Shown here piece after piece: positions 7,886-16,520 of a DNA stretch of 64,000 bases. The notes beneath the pieces are model-generated. The model had not been told where the DNA came from and ran no database searches. It saw only the letters and a program-made list of their open reading frames with translations. Source of the DNA: CATQHB01 sp965262595 (GTDB lineage: Bacteria; Chloroflexota; Dehalococcoidia; Lucifugimonadales; UBA3495); the NCBI GenBank assembly GCA_965262595.1, contig OZ253548.1, positions 1,922,001 through 1,986,000 on the forward strand. The letters are read 5' to 3'. The stretch's first letter is position 1; each line of letters starts with the position of its first letter. Position numbers and translations under genes: made by a program.

Positions 7886-9346
7886 TTACCCTACCGTGCC
7901 CTCCAGGCTGACCTTCATCAACTGCCCCGCCTCCATGGCAAACTCGAAGGGGAGTTCCTGGAAGATGCCGCGGCAGAACCCGTTGATAATCATATAGTGG
8001 GCGTCCTCGGTGGAGATGCCCCGCTGCTGGCAGTAAAAGAGCTGGTCGTCGCTGACCTTGGAGGTGGTAGCCTCGTGCTCTAACTGGGCCGTAGGATTCT
8101 GCACCTCGATATAGGGGACGGTATGGGCGCCGCACTTGTCGCCGATGAGCAGGGAGTCGCACTGGGTAAAGTTCTTGGCTCCGGTGGCGCCGGGCATAAT
8201 TTTGACCAGGCCCCGGTAGGTGTTCTGGCCCTTACCGGCGGAGATACCCTTGGCGATGATGGTGCTGCGGGTGTTCTTGCCCAGGTGAATCATCTTGGTG
8301 CCGGTGTCGGCCTGCTGGTAGTTGTTGACCAGGGCCACCGAGTAAAACTCGCCGACGGAATTGTCGCCCTGCAGGATGACGCTGGGGTATTTCCAGGTGA
8401 TGGCCGAGCCGGTTTCCACCTGAGTCCAGGAGATTTTTGAGTTCTTGCCCTGGGCCTTGCCCCGCTTGGTGACGAAGTTATAAACCCCGCCGTTGCCCTC
8501 TTTATCGCCGGGATACCAGTTTTGCAGGGTCGAGTATTTAATCTCCGCATCATCCAGCGCCACCAGCTCCACCACTGCGGCGTGCAGTTGGTGGGTCTTG
8601 CGCATCGGGGCGGTGCAGCCCTCCAGATAGCTGACGTAGGCGCCTTCCTCGGCCACGATGAGGGTACGTTCAAACTGCCCGCTATCCAGGGCGTTGATGC
8701 GGAAGTAGGTCATCAGTTCCATCGGGCAGCGGACTCCCTTGGGAATGTAGGCAAAGGAGCCGTCGCTGAACACGGCGGAGTTAAGGGTTGCATAGAAATT
8801 GTCGGCGTAGGGCACCACCGAACCCAGATACTTTTGCACCAGCTCCGGGTACTTCTTGACCGCCTCGCTAATGGGGCAAAAGATGACCCCGGCCTTTTCC
8901 AGGGTTGCCTGGTAGGTGGTGGCTACCGAGGTGCTGTCCAGCACCGCATCCACGGCAATACCGGCCAACTGTTGCTGCTCACCCAGCGGGATGCCCAGCT
9001 TGTCGAAAGCCGCCAGCAGTTCCGGGTCAACCTCGTCCATACTCTTGGGGCCGTCCTTTTTGGACGAGGGGGAGGCATAATAGATAATGTCCTGGAAATC
9101 AATGCGGGGGTGCTTAATGTTGGCCCAGGTCGGTTCCTCTTCCTTGAGGGTGACCCAGTGACGAAAAGCCTTGAGCCGCCATTCCAGCATCCATTCCGGT
9201 TCCTCTTTCTTGGCGGAAATAAAGCGGACAATGTCCTCACTGAGACCCTTGGGGGCGGAATCCTCCTCGATATCAATGGTAAAGCCCCATTTGTACTCAG
9301 TGTCAATATCGGTAGAAGAGCGGGAAATGACCCTCTGGGTCGTCAT
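7886..9346 (-). CDS. sufB: SufB, SufBCD scaffold subunit
   Basis: SufB is the main scaffold protein on which Fe-S clusters are assembled. The 486-residue sequence has family blocks such as P-K-G-V-R-C-P-M-E-L-M-T-Y-F-R-I-N, L-E-G-C-T-A-P and C-G-A-H-T-V-P-Y, with C-terminal H-E-A-T-T-S-K-V-S-D-D-Q-L-F-Y. I chose the ATG at 9346, 7 nt after GGAGGG, over the longer frame to 9382. It is the first gene of the operon sufB-C-D-S-U. A perfect palindrome lies about 105 bp upstream and probably controls the whole operon. Confidence 0.96.
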   Translation of the reverse strand: MTTQRVISRSSTDIDTEYKWGFTIDIEEDSAPKGLSEDIVRFISAKKEEPEWMLEWRLKAFRHWVTLKEEEPTWANIKHPRIDFQDIIYYASPSSKKDGPKSMDEVDPELLAAFDKLGIPLGEQQQLAGIAVDAVLDSTSVATTYQATLEKAGVIFCPISEAVKKYPELVQKYLGSVVPYADNFYATLNSAVFSDGSFAYIPKGVRCPMELMTYFRINALDSGQFERTLIVAEEGAYVSYLEGCTAPMRKTHQLHAAVVELVALDDAEIKYSTLQNWYPGDKEGNGGVYNFVTKRGKAQGKNSKISWTQVETGSAITWKYPSVILQGDNSVGEFYSVALVNNYQQADTGTKMIHLGKNTRSTIIAKGISAGKGQNTYRGLVKIMPGATGAKNFTQCDSLLIGDKCGAHTVPYIEVQNPTAQLEHEATTSKVSDDQLFYCQQRGISTEDAHYMIINGFCRGIFQELPFEFAMEAGQLMKVSLEGTVG

Positions 9347-9451
9347 TAAACATCCCTCCGGCGGGCTGAGATTGGCCGGCAACCGGCTTCAGGCCGGCAA
9401 AACCGCCGTGCCAACTCGCGCCAAGTTTAGAGATTTATCCACCGTTGAATA

Positions 9452-9476
9452 ATTGTTGACCAAATTGGTCAACAAT
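9452..9476. promoter_or_regulatory. Perfect 12+1+12 palindrome upstream of sufB (candidate Rrf2/IscR-like operator)
   Basis: The half-site ATTGTTGACCAA is followed by one central base and its exact reverse complement. The core, TTGACC(A/T)3GGTCAA, resembles Rrf2-family (IscR/NsrR-type) operators. It overlaps TTGACC, a possible -35 element for minus-strand transcription into sufB. The regulator itself is not in the window. Confidence 0.65.
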
Positions 9477-9591
9477 CTATGTTAGCATCCGGCAGCTAGG
9501 CTGTCAACGGATTTTGGCTAGGGATACCGGCTACCATTGTCGGAAGGCGCGGCGGCGGACTTGCCACAACGCGCCGCCTATTGACTCCCTT

Positions 9592-9618
9592 CCGGCGCCG
9601 GCGCCGGCGCCGGCGCCG
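9592..9618. repeat. GGCGCC microsatellite
   Basis: The self-complementary hexamer GGCGCC is repeated about four times in the gap between sufB and the tatD-like gene. The gap 9477-9847 otherwise shows no gene. The repeat could extrude as a hairpin; no function can be assigned. Confidence 0.75.
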
Positions 9619-9763
9619 ATATCGGTTGGCGCGCCTTATAGCATCTCCCCGCCCGTTCCGGGTACGCTTCCGGGGCGTTTGTACCGCCGCCGGTGTCCAG
9701 TTACCGCTAGTGTCCAGTATGGAGCCTGTCGCAGGCAGGCAGGCGGTGGATCTTGGCCGGGGC

Positions 9764-9791
9764 GGTTGACGGTTGACGGTTGACGGTTGAC
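9764..9791. repeat. 7-bp tandem repeat GGTTGAC x4
   Basis: Four exact copies of GGTTGAC lie about 55 bp before the tatD-like gene. No gene uses them. Confidence 0.85.
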
Positions 9792-9847
9792 GGCGGATAT
9801 ATCCCCTAGTATAAATTAGGCAGCGCCGCCAATAGAACGGCCCAGGA

Positions 9848-10750
9848 ATGGCGGATAACGCGGACCTGGACACGGATAACAACATAGAAACGGATGCGGG
9901 CGGTGATGATATGGCAGCAAACTTTACGGACACCCCCGACGGTCGGTCGGTCAGCGTTTCCGACAATTATATCTTTGGCGACGCCCATACCCATCTGGAC
10001 CAATACGCTCCGGAAGAGCTTACCGGCATCCTGCAGCGGGCCGGCGAGGCCGGTATCGGGTTCATCGTCTGCGCCGGAACTACCCTGGACTCCACCCGCG
10101 CTTGTATCCGGATGACCGAGGAACACGACGTATTTTATGCCGGGGTGGGCATTCACCCGATGGAAGCGCACCAACCGATCGACGAGACCATCTACCGCGA
10201 GCTGGAATCCCTGGCCCGGGACAATCCCAGGGTGGTCTGCATCAGCGAGGTCGGACTGGACTTTATGCCCACCTCGCCGGACCACCAGGTGCAAGACCAG
10301 GTGTTCCGGGAGCAGATTCGCCTGGCGCGCAGCCTTAAACTGCCCATTATCTTCCATTCCCGGGAGTCCCACTCGGCGGTTTTCCGTACCCTGCGGGAGG
10401 AGGGCGCCGACGCGGTGGGCGGAGTGATGCACTACTTCCAGGGCGATGAGCCGACGGCCCGGGAAGCGATAGACTGCGGCTTCTTCATCTCCCTGGCCCG
10501 GCCTCTGACCCGCCTGCCGGAGTTGCAGGAGACGGCCCGGGCCATCCCCCTGGAGAACATGGTGCTGGAAACCGACGCCTTCCCCCAACCTTTCAAGAAG
10601 TACCGGCATAACTGGACCGAACCCCGCCACGTGCGCGAGGTAGCCCAATGCCTGGCCGACCTGAAGGGCATTACCCTGGCCGAGGTAGCCGAGACCACCA
10701 CCCGAAACCTGGCCACCCTGCTGGGGCTGGAAAACCTGACCCAAGCCTGA
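9848..10750 (+). CDS. TatD-family metal-dependent hydrolase
   Basis: TatD-like proteins are TIM-barrel nucleases or hydrolases with a two-metal site. Visible ligands are D-A-H-T-H-L-D near residue 42, E-V-G-L-D near residue 138, the histidine in I-F-H-S-R-E, H-Y-F, and L-E-T-D-A near residue 242. A charged tail of about 37 residues precedes the barrel, so an internal ATG at 9911 may be the true start; neither site has a strong ribosome site. The gene stands alone between the suf operon and the accessory island. Some members are 3'-5' DNA exonucleases; the substrate here is unproven. Confidence 0.85.
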   Translation: MADNADLDTDNNIETDAGGDDMAANFTDTPDGRSVSVSDNYIFGDAHTHLDQYAPEELTGILQRAGEAGIGFIVCAGTTLDSTRACIRMTEEHDVFYAGVGIHPMEAHQPIDETIYRELESLARDNPRVVCISEVGLDFMPTSPDHQVQDQVFREQIRLARSLKLPIIFHSRESHSAVFRTLREEGADAVGGVMHYFQGDEPTAREAIDCGFFISLARPLTRLPELQETARAIPLENMVLETDAFPQPFKKYRHNWTEPRHVREVAQCLADLKGITLAEVAETTTRNLATLLGLENLTQA

Positions 10751-10870
10751 ACCCGGCCAATGACAGAAGCCCGGTGACAACAGCCCGGTGACAACAGCCC
10801 ATTGACCGCCCCGGCCCCGGTCCGGTAAATAGTGGGTAGCCCGGCCGGCGTCGGGTTTAAGGAGGCGGTT

Positions 10871-11185
10871 ATGGGATTGGACGTAGGCGTGGTGAGTATT
10901 GACTACCTGAACCGACCCGACCAGCCGATGTACGGCTTTATGCAGTCTTTAACCGACGATTGGGAGATATGGGACATCTACCCTCAGGCGCCGGAGGATT
11001 ATATCTGGGGAACCATTTGGGAAGGCAATGCCGTCTTGGAAATTGAGCGAGTGAACTTACTCAACCGGGCTTGGCGGTGGGCCGAGCAGACAAACCGGAG
11101 TTTCACCGAGCGGATTGACCTGCTAAACTGGGTTGATAACCTGCCCTACCGGGGCGATACCATAATGCTGCACTTGGGGTTTTAG
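10871..11185 (+). CDS. Small unknown protein, translationally coupled to AIPR gene
   Basis: This 104-residue acidic protein, rich in Trp and Tyr, has no family I recognise. The ATG at 10871 is chosen because AGGAGG lies 5 nt upstream; the longer frame from 10832 lacks such a site. It ends two bases before the ATG of the AIPR gene, so the two are almost certainly cotranslated. In a defence setting a small partner could be an immunity, sensor or antitoxin component; that is inference from position only. No signal peptide, membrane segment or metal motif is seen. Confidence 0.7.
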   Translation: MGLDVGVVSIDYLNRPDQPMYGFMQSLTDDWEIWDIYPQAPEDYIWGTIWEGNAVLEIERVNLLNRAWRWAEQTNRSFTERIDLLNWVDNLPYRGDTIMLHLGF

Positions 11186-11187
11186 GA

Positions 11188-13002
11188 ATGACCAGCCAAC
11201 GACAAATCAGACAAGACCAATACGACCACATTCTCCCCTTCATTCAGGAAGCTGCCGATGAATTCTATGGCGGCAACCTTGATAGGGGATTTCGGCACTG
11301 GGCCTTCTCTACTATCTTTGTCGGTCACGAAATCGGCGACAACGATATTGTCGATTACACCGCTATAGACGGCTCGGATGATTTTGAGATTGACGGGTAT
11401 TTCATCCCTGAATCTGACGATGATTCTGTCGTTCACCTATTCCAAAGCAAACACCGTCAGCCAAGCACAACTATGGGTCCGGCAGAACTGGCAAAGTTTT
11501 TGCAGGCACCCAACCGGATACTCAGCGCAAACGAAGTTGCTGCCAGCCACAATGAGGAAACAAAGGCCCTTCACGACCGTTTGATTGAAAAGTTGTTGGC
11601 ACGTTCTGATAAGCCGTGTTCCATCAACTTGGTCTGGGCAACCAGCGGCACTATGAGCGCAACGGCAAGACGAAACGCCGAAGAGAATAGTTCAAGAATT
11701 ATTACGGCGACTGTTAACGGAAACCCGTTTGAGATTTTGTTATCTTTGCAGTGTTGGGACTTGGCAGCCCTGCGTAAACAGCATGACGACCAACAAGATA
11801 GTGATGACCGTACCGCCAACACTGACGTGAATCTGACCCTTGAACCCGGCACCTATCATCGGACCTCCGCCCAATACCCCACCCTTTCCATGACTGTGCC
11901 CGTTAAACACATAATCGAAGTGTTTGCCAAGCACAGTTACCGGATTTTCCAGCTTAACCCTCGGGGTCCGCTTGGAAACAAAGTAAACACGTCAATCAAG
12001 AATACCCTACTTGACGAAATAAAGCGTAAGCAATTTCATCTGCTGAACAATGGCCTCACGGCCATTTGCGACTCTTGGAGATTGAATAACAACGAGCTTG
12101 ACGCACGAGGTTTCCAAATCATAAACGGCTGCCAGACTACCATTACCTTGTGGGATGCTCGGGCGGTTGTACAGAATGATCCCGAAGTCCACATAACCGT
12201 CAAGCTGACTGAATGCCCTAGGCACTTTGCATCCACCATCGCCGAAACCACCAACCGGCAAACTGCCCTGAGAGCAGAAGATTTCACTTCTAACGAAGAG
12301 GTACAGGACAGGTTGCATCAAGAATTTGCCCGATTGTCCCCGCAATGGTTTTATCAGATTAAACGGGGCCAATGGAGCAAAATGATGAGCGGTTCGGAGC
12401 GCGAGGTTTATCGTGACCCGGAAGGCGGTTTCAGGCAGCTAAACAGTAAGGACGTAGCCCAAGCGGTTGTGTCTTTTGCGGGTTTCCCTGGTGAAGCGAA
12501 AGACAAGATTCGTAACTTCCTTAACAAAGAGAATGTCTCCTCTCTGGCAAAAGAGAGCGAGTTTAACTACAACCAGATATACAATGATGACGCGAGCGCC
12601 ACTCAATTACTGCTACCTGCTTTAATCCAACGTAGGGTAAAGAAGCAGGTCAACTTGGACAAGGCTGAGGAGCCTTGGCTAGACTACGCCAGGTTTCATA
12701 TTGTTTGGCTCATTGGCGATATTCTGCGTAGCCACTACAATTTGTCGGGTGGCTATCTGTTCCCAGTAAACAGGGCCAGTGTGCTATCCACCAGCTTGGA
12801 TGAGTGGTTCGACGACATATATAACGTCTCAGTTGTGGCAATCAAGAACGCCCTGGAGTCATCACGGGAAAGCGGTCAGTTTAGCGGCTATAGGGAGTTT
12901 TTCCGGTCTGCCGGAAACTACCGGGCCATTGAATCTAATCGTCAGAGTGCACTTCGGTTGGCTTCTAATTTTGGTAACCCAATGGCAAATCTCCCAGCTT
13001 AA
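11188..13002 (+). CDS. AIPR-family (abortive infection phage resistance) protein
   Basis: The 604-residue protein carries the AIPR hallmarks: L-L-N-N-G-L-T-A-I-C-D near residue 285 followed by Q-I-I-N-G-C-Q-T-T near residue 309, then a T-N-R-Q block in which T-T-N-R-Q-T-A-L-R is recognisable. AIPR proteins (PF10592) are linked to abortive infection and anti-phage defence; the biochemical activity is not known to me. The N-terminal 200 residues have F-Q-S-K-H-R-Q after acidic strands, a layout reminiscent of a restriction-endonuclease-like (D...QxK) fold; that is a weak inference. Lower GC than its flanks and coupling to a small upstream gene suggest a transferred defence module. Confidence 0.85.
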   Translation: MTSQRQIRQDQYDHILPFIQEAADEFYGGNLDRGFRHWAFSTIFVGHEIGDNDIVDYTAIDGSDDFEIDGYFIPESDDDSVVHLFQSKHRQPSTTMGPAELAKFLQAPNRILSANEVAASHNEETKALHDRLIEKLLARSDKPCSINLVWATSGTMSATARRNAEENSSRIITATVNGNPFEILLSLQCWDLAALRKQHDDQQDSDDRTANTDVNLTLEPGTYHRTSAQYPTLSMTVPVKHIIEVFAKHSYRIFQLNPRGPLGNKVNTSIKNTLLDEIKRKQFHLLNNGLTAICDSWRLNNNELDARGFQIINGCQTTITLWDARAVVQNDPEVHITVKLTECPRHFASTIAETTNRQTALRAEDFTSNEEVQDRLHQEFARLSPQWFYQIKRGQWSKMMSGSEREVYRDPEGGFRQLNSKDVAQAVVSFAGFPGEAKDKIRNFLNKENVSSLAKESEFNYNQIYNDDASATQLLLPALIQRRVKKQVNLDKAEEPWLDYARFHIVWLIGDILRSHYNLSGGYLFPVNRASVLSTSLDEWFDDIYNVSVVAIKNALESSRESGQFSGYREFFRSAGNYRAIESNRQSALRLASNFGNPMANLPA

Positions 13003-13015
13003 GGAAAACGATCCA

Positions 13016-13228
13016 ATGAGGACTATCATTCACATCTACGACGAACTCAACGATTCTACCTGGTGCGGCATCCCCGATAAGGATATGGGTCACCACGAAC
13101 GCACCATTGATCCAGAGATGGGCGACACGTTTCCTAGCTGCGATGTATGTATCAAAGCAGAAGGGCGGGCCAACTATCCAGAAAGATACTGGAAGTGCAG
13201 TCACGGTCAAGACGAGGGAGACGAATAG
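13016..13228 (+). CDS. Small Cys/His-rich unknown protein
   Basis: This 70-residue protein has a single cysteine after T-W, a G-H-H segment, a C-D-V-C pair near residue 43 and a W-K-C near residue 60, giving four cysteines that could bind Zn. AAGGA lies about 10 nt before the ATG. It begins 13 bp after the AIPR stop and ends 1 bp before the next start, so it is part of the same transcription unit. I recognise no family. It may be a small zinc-ribbon adaptor. Confidence 0.65.
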   Translation: MRTIIHIYDELNDSTWCGIPDKDMGHHERTIDPEMGDTFPSCDVCIKAEGRANYPERYWKCSHGQDEGDE

Positions 13229-13229
13229 C

Positions 13230-13709
13230 ATGAATCAGCCCCACACCATCCAGGAAATATGCGCTGCCCTGGCCGAGGGGGGACGGGAGGACTTGGCGCG
13301 GCGGATTGTCTATTTTGCCTCTGCTGAAGATTTGGAGGAGGGGGACGCGCCGGTTACGGTGGAGAGCGTGTTGGGGTTTTGGGAGTTTTTTAAGGCGGTG
13401 GATGCGTTAGAGGCGTCGTGCCTGATAGACTTAGCTTGTTCCCCGGATGGTTGCATCAGCGCCGTATGGCGATATCCCGACGAACGGCGGGCCTGTGTGT
13501 GGTTCGTAAATGTTGATGATACGAGGGTCGCTGCCACGGATGCCCAAGGTGAGTTTATTGACTTTGACTATGACGATGCGGTCAACCGAGAGAAGGTAGC
13601 GAAAAAACTGGTAGAGGCGGGTTTGCTCAAATGGCGTCCCGAGGCTTCCAAAGGCAAGACCTTGCTCCCCAACACCACGTTGCCAGGTACTGCCGGAGCC
13701 GTCACATAG
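13230..13709 (+). CDS. Unknown acidic protein of the AIPR island
   Basis: This 159-residue acidic protein has a helical N-terminal half (T-I-Q-E-I-C-A-A-L-A-E) and a beta-rich middle (C-I-S-A-V-W-R-Y, C-V-W-F-V-N-V-D). The ATG overlaps the previous unit with a 1-base gap. Its last 79 bp overlap the next gene in another frame. The two neighbouring small proteins look like a conserved pair, but I cannot name the family. No catalytic motif is visible. Confidence 0.65.
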   Translation: MNQPHTIQEICAALAEGGREDLARRIVYFASAEDLEEGDAPVTVESVLGFWEFFKAVDALEASCLIDLACSPDGCISAVWRYPDERRACVWFVNVDDTRVAATDAQGEFIDFDYDDAVNREKVAKKLVEAGLLKWRPEASKGKTLLPNTTLPGTAGAVT

Positions 13710-14071
13710 CAGCGGATGGCACACCTTTGGAGGAGGCGTTCCTGCTACGAGAACGGGAAGAATATCTGTCCACCAACTGGCTGGAGCGCTTCAATCCGGC
13801 AGATCGGCCTATCCAGATTGCTGGTGTGCGCCAAACCCTGCTAGACAAGGGGCGTACCGTAGCGCGGTCGGCTTCTTTCGCCGTATTGAACGTGGGGGCA
13901 GCCGTTGAACATTGTCAAAGAGCGTTAAACTTGAGCATCCGGTTCATTAACTTGGGACAGTCCGGTGACCCATCCCATACCGGTATTTACGGCTTAACGG
14001 AAACACCTGACCGAGCGGCTCAAGCCCTGGCTAAATCTGTCAACCCGAACGAAGTCTATCCCGCAATGTAA
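13631..14071 (+). CDS. Unknown protein overlapping previous gene
   Basis: The 146-residue frame has a recognisable core: V-A-R-Y-C-R-S-R-H-I-A, A-F-L-L-R-E, E-Y-L-S-T-N-W-L-E. A Cys-Arg-Ser-Arg-His segment followed by E-Y-L-S-x-N-W-L-E recurs, from memory, in small uncharacterised bacterial proteins often encoded next to a partner gene. The core lies partly inside the 79-bp overlap with the upstream gene, so the ATG at 13631 is preferred. It closes the lower-GC island; the aldo/keto reductase follows 28 bp later. Confidence 0.65.
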   Translation: MASRGFQRQDLAPQHHVARYCRSRHIAADGTPLEEAFLLREREEYLSTNWLERFNPADRPIQIAGVRQTLLDKGRTVARSASFAVLNVGAAVEHCQRALNLSIRFINLGQSGDPSHTGIYGLTETPDRAAQALAKSVNPNEVYPAM

Positions 14072-14099
14072 TCCCATCCAAACAAAAGGACAAACAACT

Positions 14100-15107
14100 A
14101 TGAAATACCGACCTCTTCCCCGCACCGAACTCTCCCTTTCCGAGGTGGGCTTCGGCGTTTGGACCGTGGCTACTACCTGGTGGGGCAAGATTCCCGAGGA
14201 GCAGCGGGCCGCGCTCCTGGAAAACGCCCTGGAGTCGGGCATCAACTTTTTCGATACCGCCGATACCTACGGCGAGGGCTATGGCGAGGAAATCCTGGCT
14301 AAAGTCCTTGGCCACCGCCGCCACGAGATGGTCATCGCCACCAAGTTCGGCTATGACTTCTACGATACGGTGACTCCCCGCATCGGACATCAGGAACGGC
14401 CGCAGAAGTTTGACCCGGACTTTGTCCGCTTTGCCTGCGAGCAGAGCCTGCGCCGTCTCAATTCCGACTATATCGACCTCTATCAGGTGCATAATCCCCG
14501 GATCGACGTCCTGGAATCGGACGACCTGTTTGAGACGCTGGAGCGGCTGCAGGCCGAGGGTAAGATTCGCCACTACGGCGTGGCGCTGGGGCCGGATATC
14601 GGCTGGTTCGAGGAGGGCGAGGCCTCGATGAAGGACCGCCACGTCAGCAGCCTGCAAATTATCTACAGTATCCTGGAGCAGGACCCGGCCAAGGACTTTT
14701 TCCCCATCGCCCAGGCGCAGGAGGTGGGTATGCTGTCCCGGGTGCCCCACGCCTCCGAGGCCCTCACCGGACGCTATACCGAGGCTCCCACCTTCGACGA
14801 GAGCGACCACCGCTCCCACCGGCGGACCGAGTGGCTGCGGGAGGCGCTGCGCAAGGTGGAGCAGGTAAAGTTCCTGGCCGGCGAGGAGACGGGCCGCACC
14901 CTGGCTCAGGCGGCGATAAAGTTCGCCCTGTACCAGCCGACTATCGTATCGGTGCTGCCCAACTTCACCAACCTGGAAGAGCTGGAACACTACACCGACG
15001 CGGTGGATACGCCGGACCTGACCGAAGGTGAGCAGTCCATCCTCGATGACCTGTGGGCCAACGACTTCTACCTGGAAGAGCCGGTGGTCAACCTAACCGA
15101 GGTCTAG
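14100..15107 (+). CDS. Aldo/keto reductase
   Basis: This 335-residue (alpha/beta)8 oxidoreductase reduces aldehydes, ketones or sugars with NADPH. The active-site tetrad can be seen: the Asp and Tyr in F-D-T-A-D-T-Y-G-E-G near residue 55, the Lys in I-A-T-K-F-G near residue 80, and the His in Y-Q-V-H-N near residue 130. The later Q-A-A-I-K-F-A-L and S-V-L-P-N segments correspond to the cofactor-binding end of the barrel. It resembles the AKR subgroup called general stress protein 69 or L-glyceraldehyde 3-phosphate reductase. The substrate cannot be set from sequence. Confidence 0.92.
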   Translation: MKYRPLPRTELSLSEVGFGVWTVATTWWGKIPEEQRAALLENALESGINFFDTADTYGEGYGEEILAKVLGHRRHEMVIATKFGYDFYDTVTPRIGHQERPQKFDPDFVRFACEQSLRRLNSDYIDLYQVHNPRIDVLESDDLFETLERLQAEGKIRHYGVALGPDIGWFEEGEASMKDRHVSSLQIIYSILEQDPAKDFFPIAQAQEVGMLSRVPHASEALTGRYTEAPTFDESDHRSHRRTEWLREALRKVEQVKFLAGEETGRTLAQAAIKFALYQPTIVSVLPNFTNLEELEHYTDAVDTPDLTEGEQSILDDLWANDFYLEEPVVNLTEV

Positions 15108-15296
15108 CCCTCGGCGTAAGATGAACCGCAATATAACCCGCCCCTAAGGGAGTCAACCCGCCGGTAAATATCCCTTGGGCAGCGGGCGTCGGAGCCGGGT
15201 ACAACCGGAGCGGGAACGGCGGTACCTGTCCGGTGGCAACGATTGGCGGAAACAAGCCGCCGGCACGGAGGGCACGGAGAAAGGACTGGATAGCCG

Positions 15297-16238
15297 ATGG
15301 CCCGCATTATTATTGATACCGATCCCGGAGTGGATGACGCCATTGCCATTTTGTTGGCCCTGGCCGACCCCTCGCTGGAAGTGGTGGGACTTACCACCGT
15401 CGGCGGCAACGTGCCCCTGGCCCGGGGAACCCGCAACGCCCTCTCTCTGCTGGAATACGCCGGCCGGCCGGAAGTGCCGGTGGCCCGCGGCAGTTCCCGC
15501 CCGCTGCACGGCAAGTTTTCCTACTCCTACGAGTTTCACGGCCAGAGCGGCTTGTCCCGCCGCCTGCCCGAGTCCCGCCGGCGGGCTGAGTCGATTGGCG
15601 CGGTAGAGTTCCTGGCAACCCAGCTCCGCACCTACCCCGGCCAAATCATCCTGGCCGCTCTGGGACCCTTGACCAACCTGGCCCTGCTGGAACGGCAACA
15701 TCCCGGCGCGTTGGCCCAGGCTGCTTCCCTGGTGGTCATGGGCGGCGCTATAGCCACTCCCGGCAACACTACGCCCTATGCCGAGTTCAACTTTCACAGC
15801 GATGCGGTGGCAGCGCAAGAGACGCTGGCCTGCGGAACGCCGTTGACTCTGGTGGACTTGGCGGCCTGCCGTCAGGTTTACATTGAACGGGCGTCCGCCG
15901 CCGGGCTGCGGGCCGACAACCGGCTGGGCCAACTGGCGGTGCAACTGGTTCAAAACTGGTTCCGGCTGGACTTGCAGCGGGAGCGGTTTGAGTTTTATGA
16001 CCCGCTGGCTCTGGCCGCCGCCCTGGCCCCGAAACTGTTGGCTACCCAAAGGGCCTTCGTATCGGTGGAGACTGCTGCCGGACCGCAGCTCGCCGCCAGC
16101 CGCATAACCGCTCCGGACGGGCCGGTATCGGTGGCGGGCGAGGTGGACACCTTCAAGTTCTTTTCCTTGATGGAGGAGTGGCTGGGGTTGGGGGTAGAGA
16201 AAACCGAGGAATCCTCAAGAAAGCTATTTTCTTGGTAG
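15297..16238 (+). CDS. Inosine/uridine-preferring nucleoside hydrolase
   Basis: The N-terminus reads I-I-I-D-T-D-P-G-V-D-D-A, the Ca2+-binding aspartate cluster diagnostic of nucleoside hydrolases, which cleave the N-glycosidic bond of ribonucleosides. Further family features are L-G-P-L-T-N-L-A near residue 122, V-V-M-G-G-A and E-F-N-F-H-S-D-A near residue 165, and F-Y-D-P-L-A-L-A-A-A near residue 238, which holds the last metal aspartate. The 313-residue length is normal. It probably works in purine/pyrimidine salvage. Its 3' end overlaps the convergent RelE-like gene by 15 bp. Confidence 0.94.
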   Translation: MARIIIDTDPGVDDAIAILLALADPSLEVVGLTTVGGNVPLARGTRNALSLLEYAGRPEVPVARGSSRPLHGKFSYSYEFHGQSGLSRRLPESRRRAESIGAVEFLATQLRTYPGQIILAALGPLTNLALLERQHPGALAQAASLVVMGGAIATPGNTTPYAEFNFHSDAVAAQETLACGTPLTLVDLAACRQVYIERASAAGLRADNRLGQLAVQLVQNWFRLDLQRERFEFYDPLALAAALAPKLLATQRAFVSVETAAGPQLAASRITAPDGPVSVAGEVDTFKFFSLMEEWLGLGVEKTEESSRKLFSW

Positions 16239-16517
16239 TATTTCGTGGCCGTTAGTGGACCTGAGATAAATTACATAACCGGGCTCGTAATGCCAGGTTA
16301 CTCTGTGACTCCAAGTGAAGTAAGACTCCCATACTTGTACGCCTTCCTCTGTTTGTGCCCGCCTGTCCCTGACCCTATGGCTATTCAGGCTGTTGTGCGT
16401 AGGTCCAGACTCATTGAGAAACCGGAGAACATTGTCCAACTCTGCACGGACTTCAGGTGGCTTGCGTTGATAGCCAGCCTGGAATTCAGGGGATGGCTGA
16501 AGGCTAAACGCAGGCAT
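16224..16517 (-). CDS. RelE/ParE-like toxin
   Basis: This 97-residue basic protein has the RelE/ParE layout: F-S-L-Q-P-S-P-E-F-Q at the N-terminus, a central helix with R-A-E-L-D-N-V-L-R-F-L, and beta strands with V-W-E-S-Y-F-T-W-S-H-R-V-T-W-H. A C-terminal I-Y-L-R-S-T-N-G-H strand completes the fold. RelE-like proteins usually cut mRNA on the ribosome; here the catalytic residues are not certain. It starts 3 bp after the putative antitoxin stop, the usual antitoxin-first arrangement. Confidence 0.65.
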   Translation of the reverse strand: MPAFSLQPSPEFQAGYQRKPPEVRAELDNVLRFLNESGPTHNSLNSHRVRDRRAQTEEGVQVWESYFTWSHRVTWHYEPGYVIYLRSTNGHEILPRK

Positions 16518-16520
16518 ATC

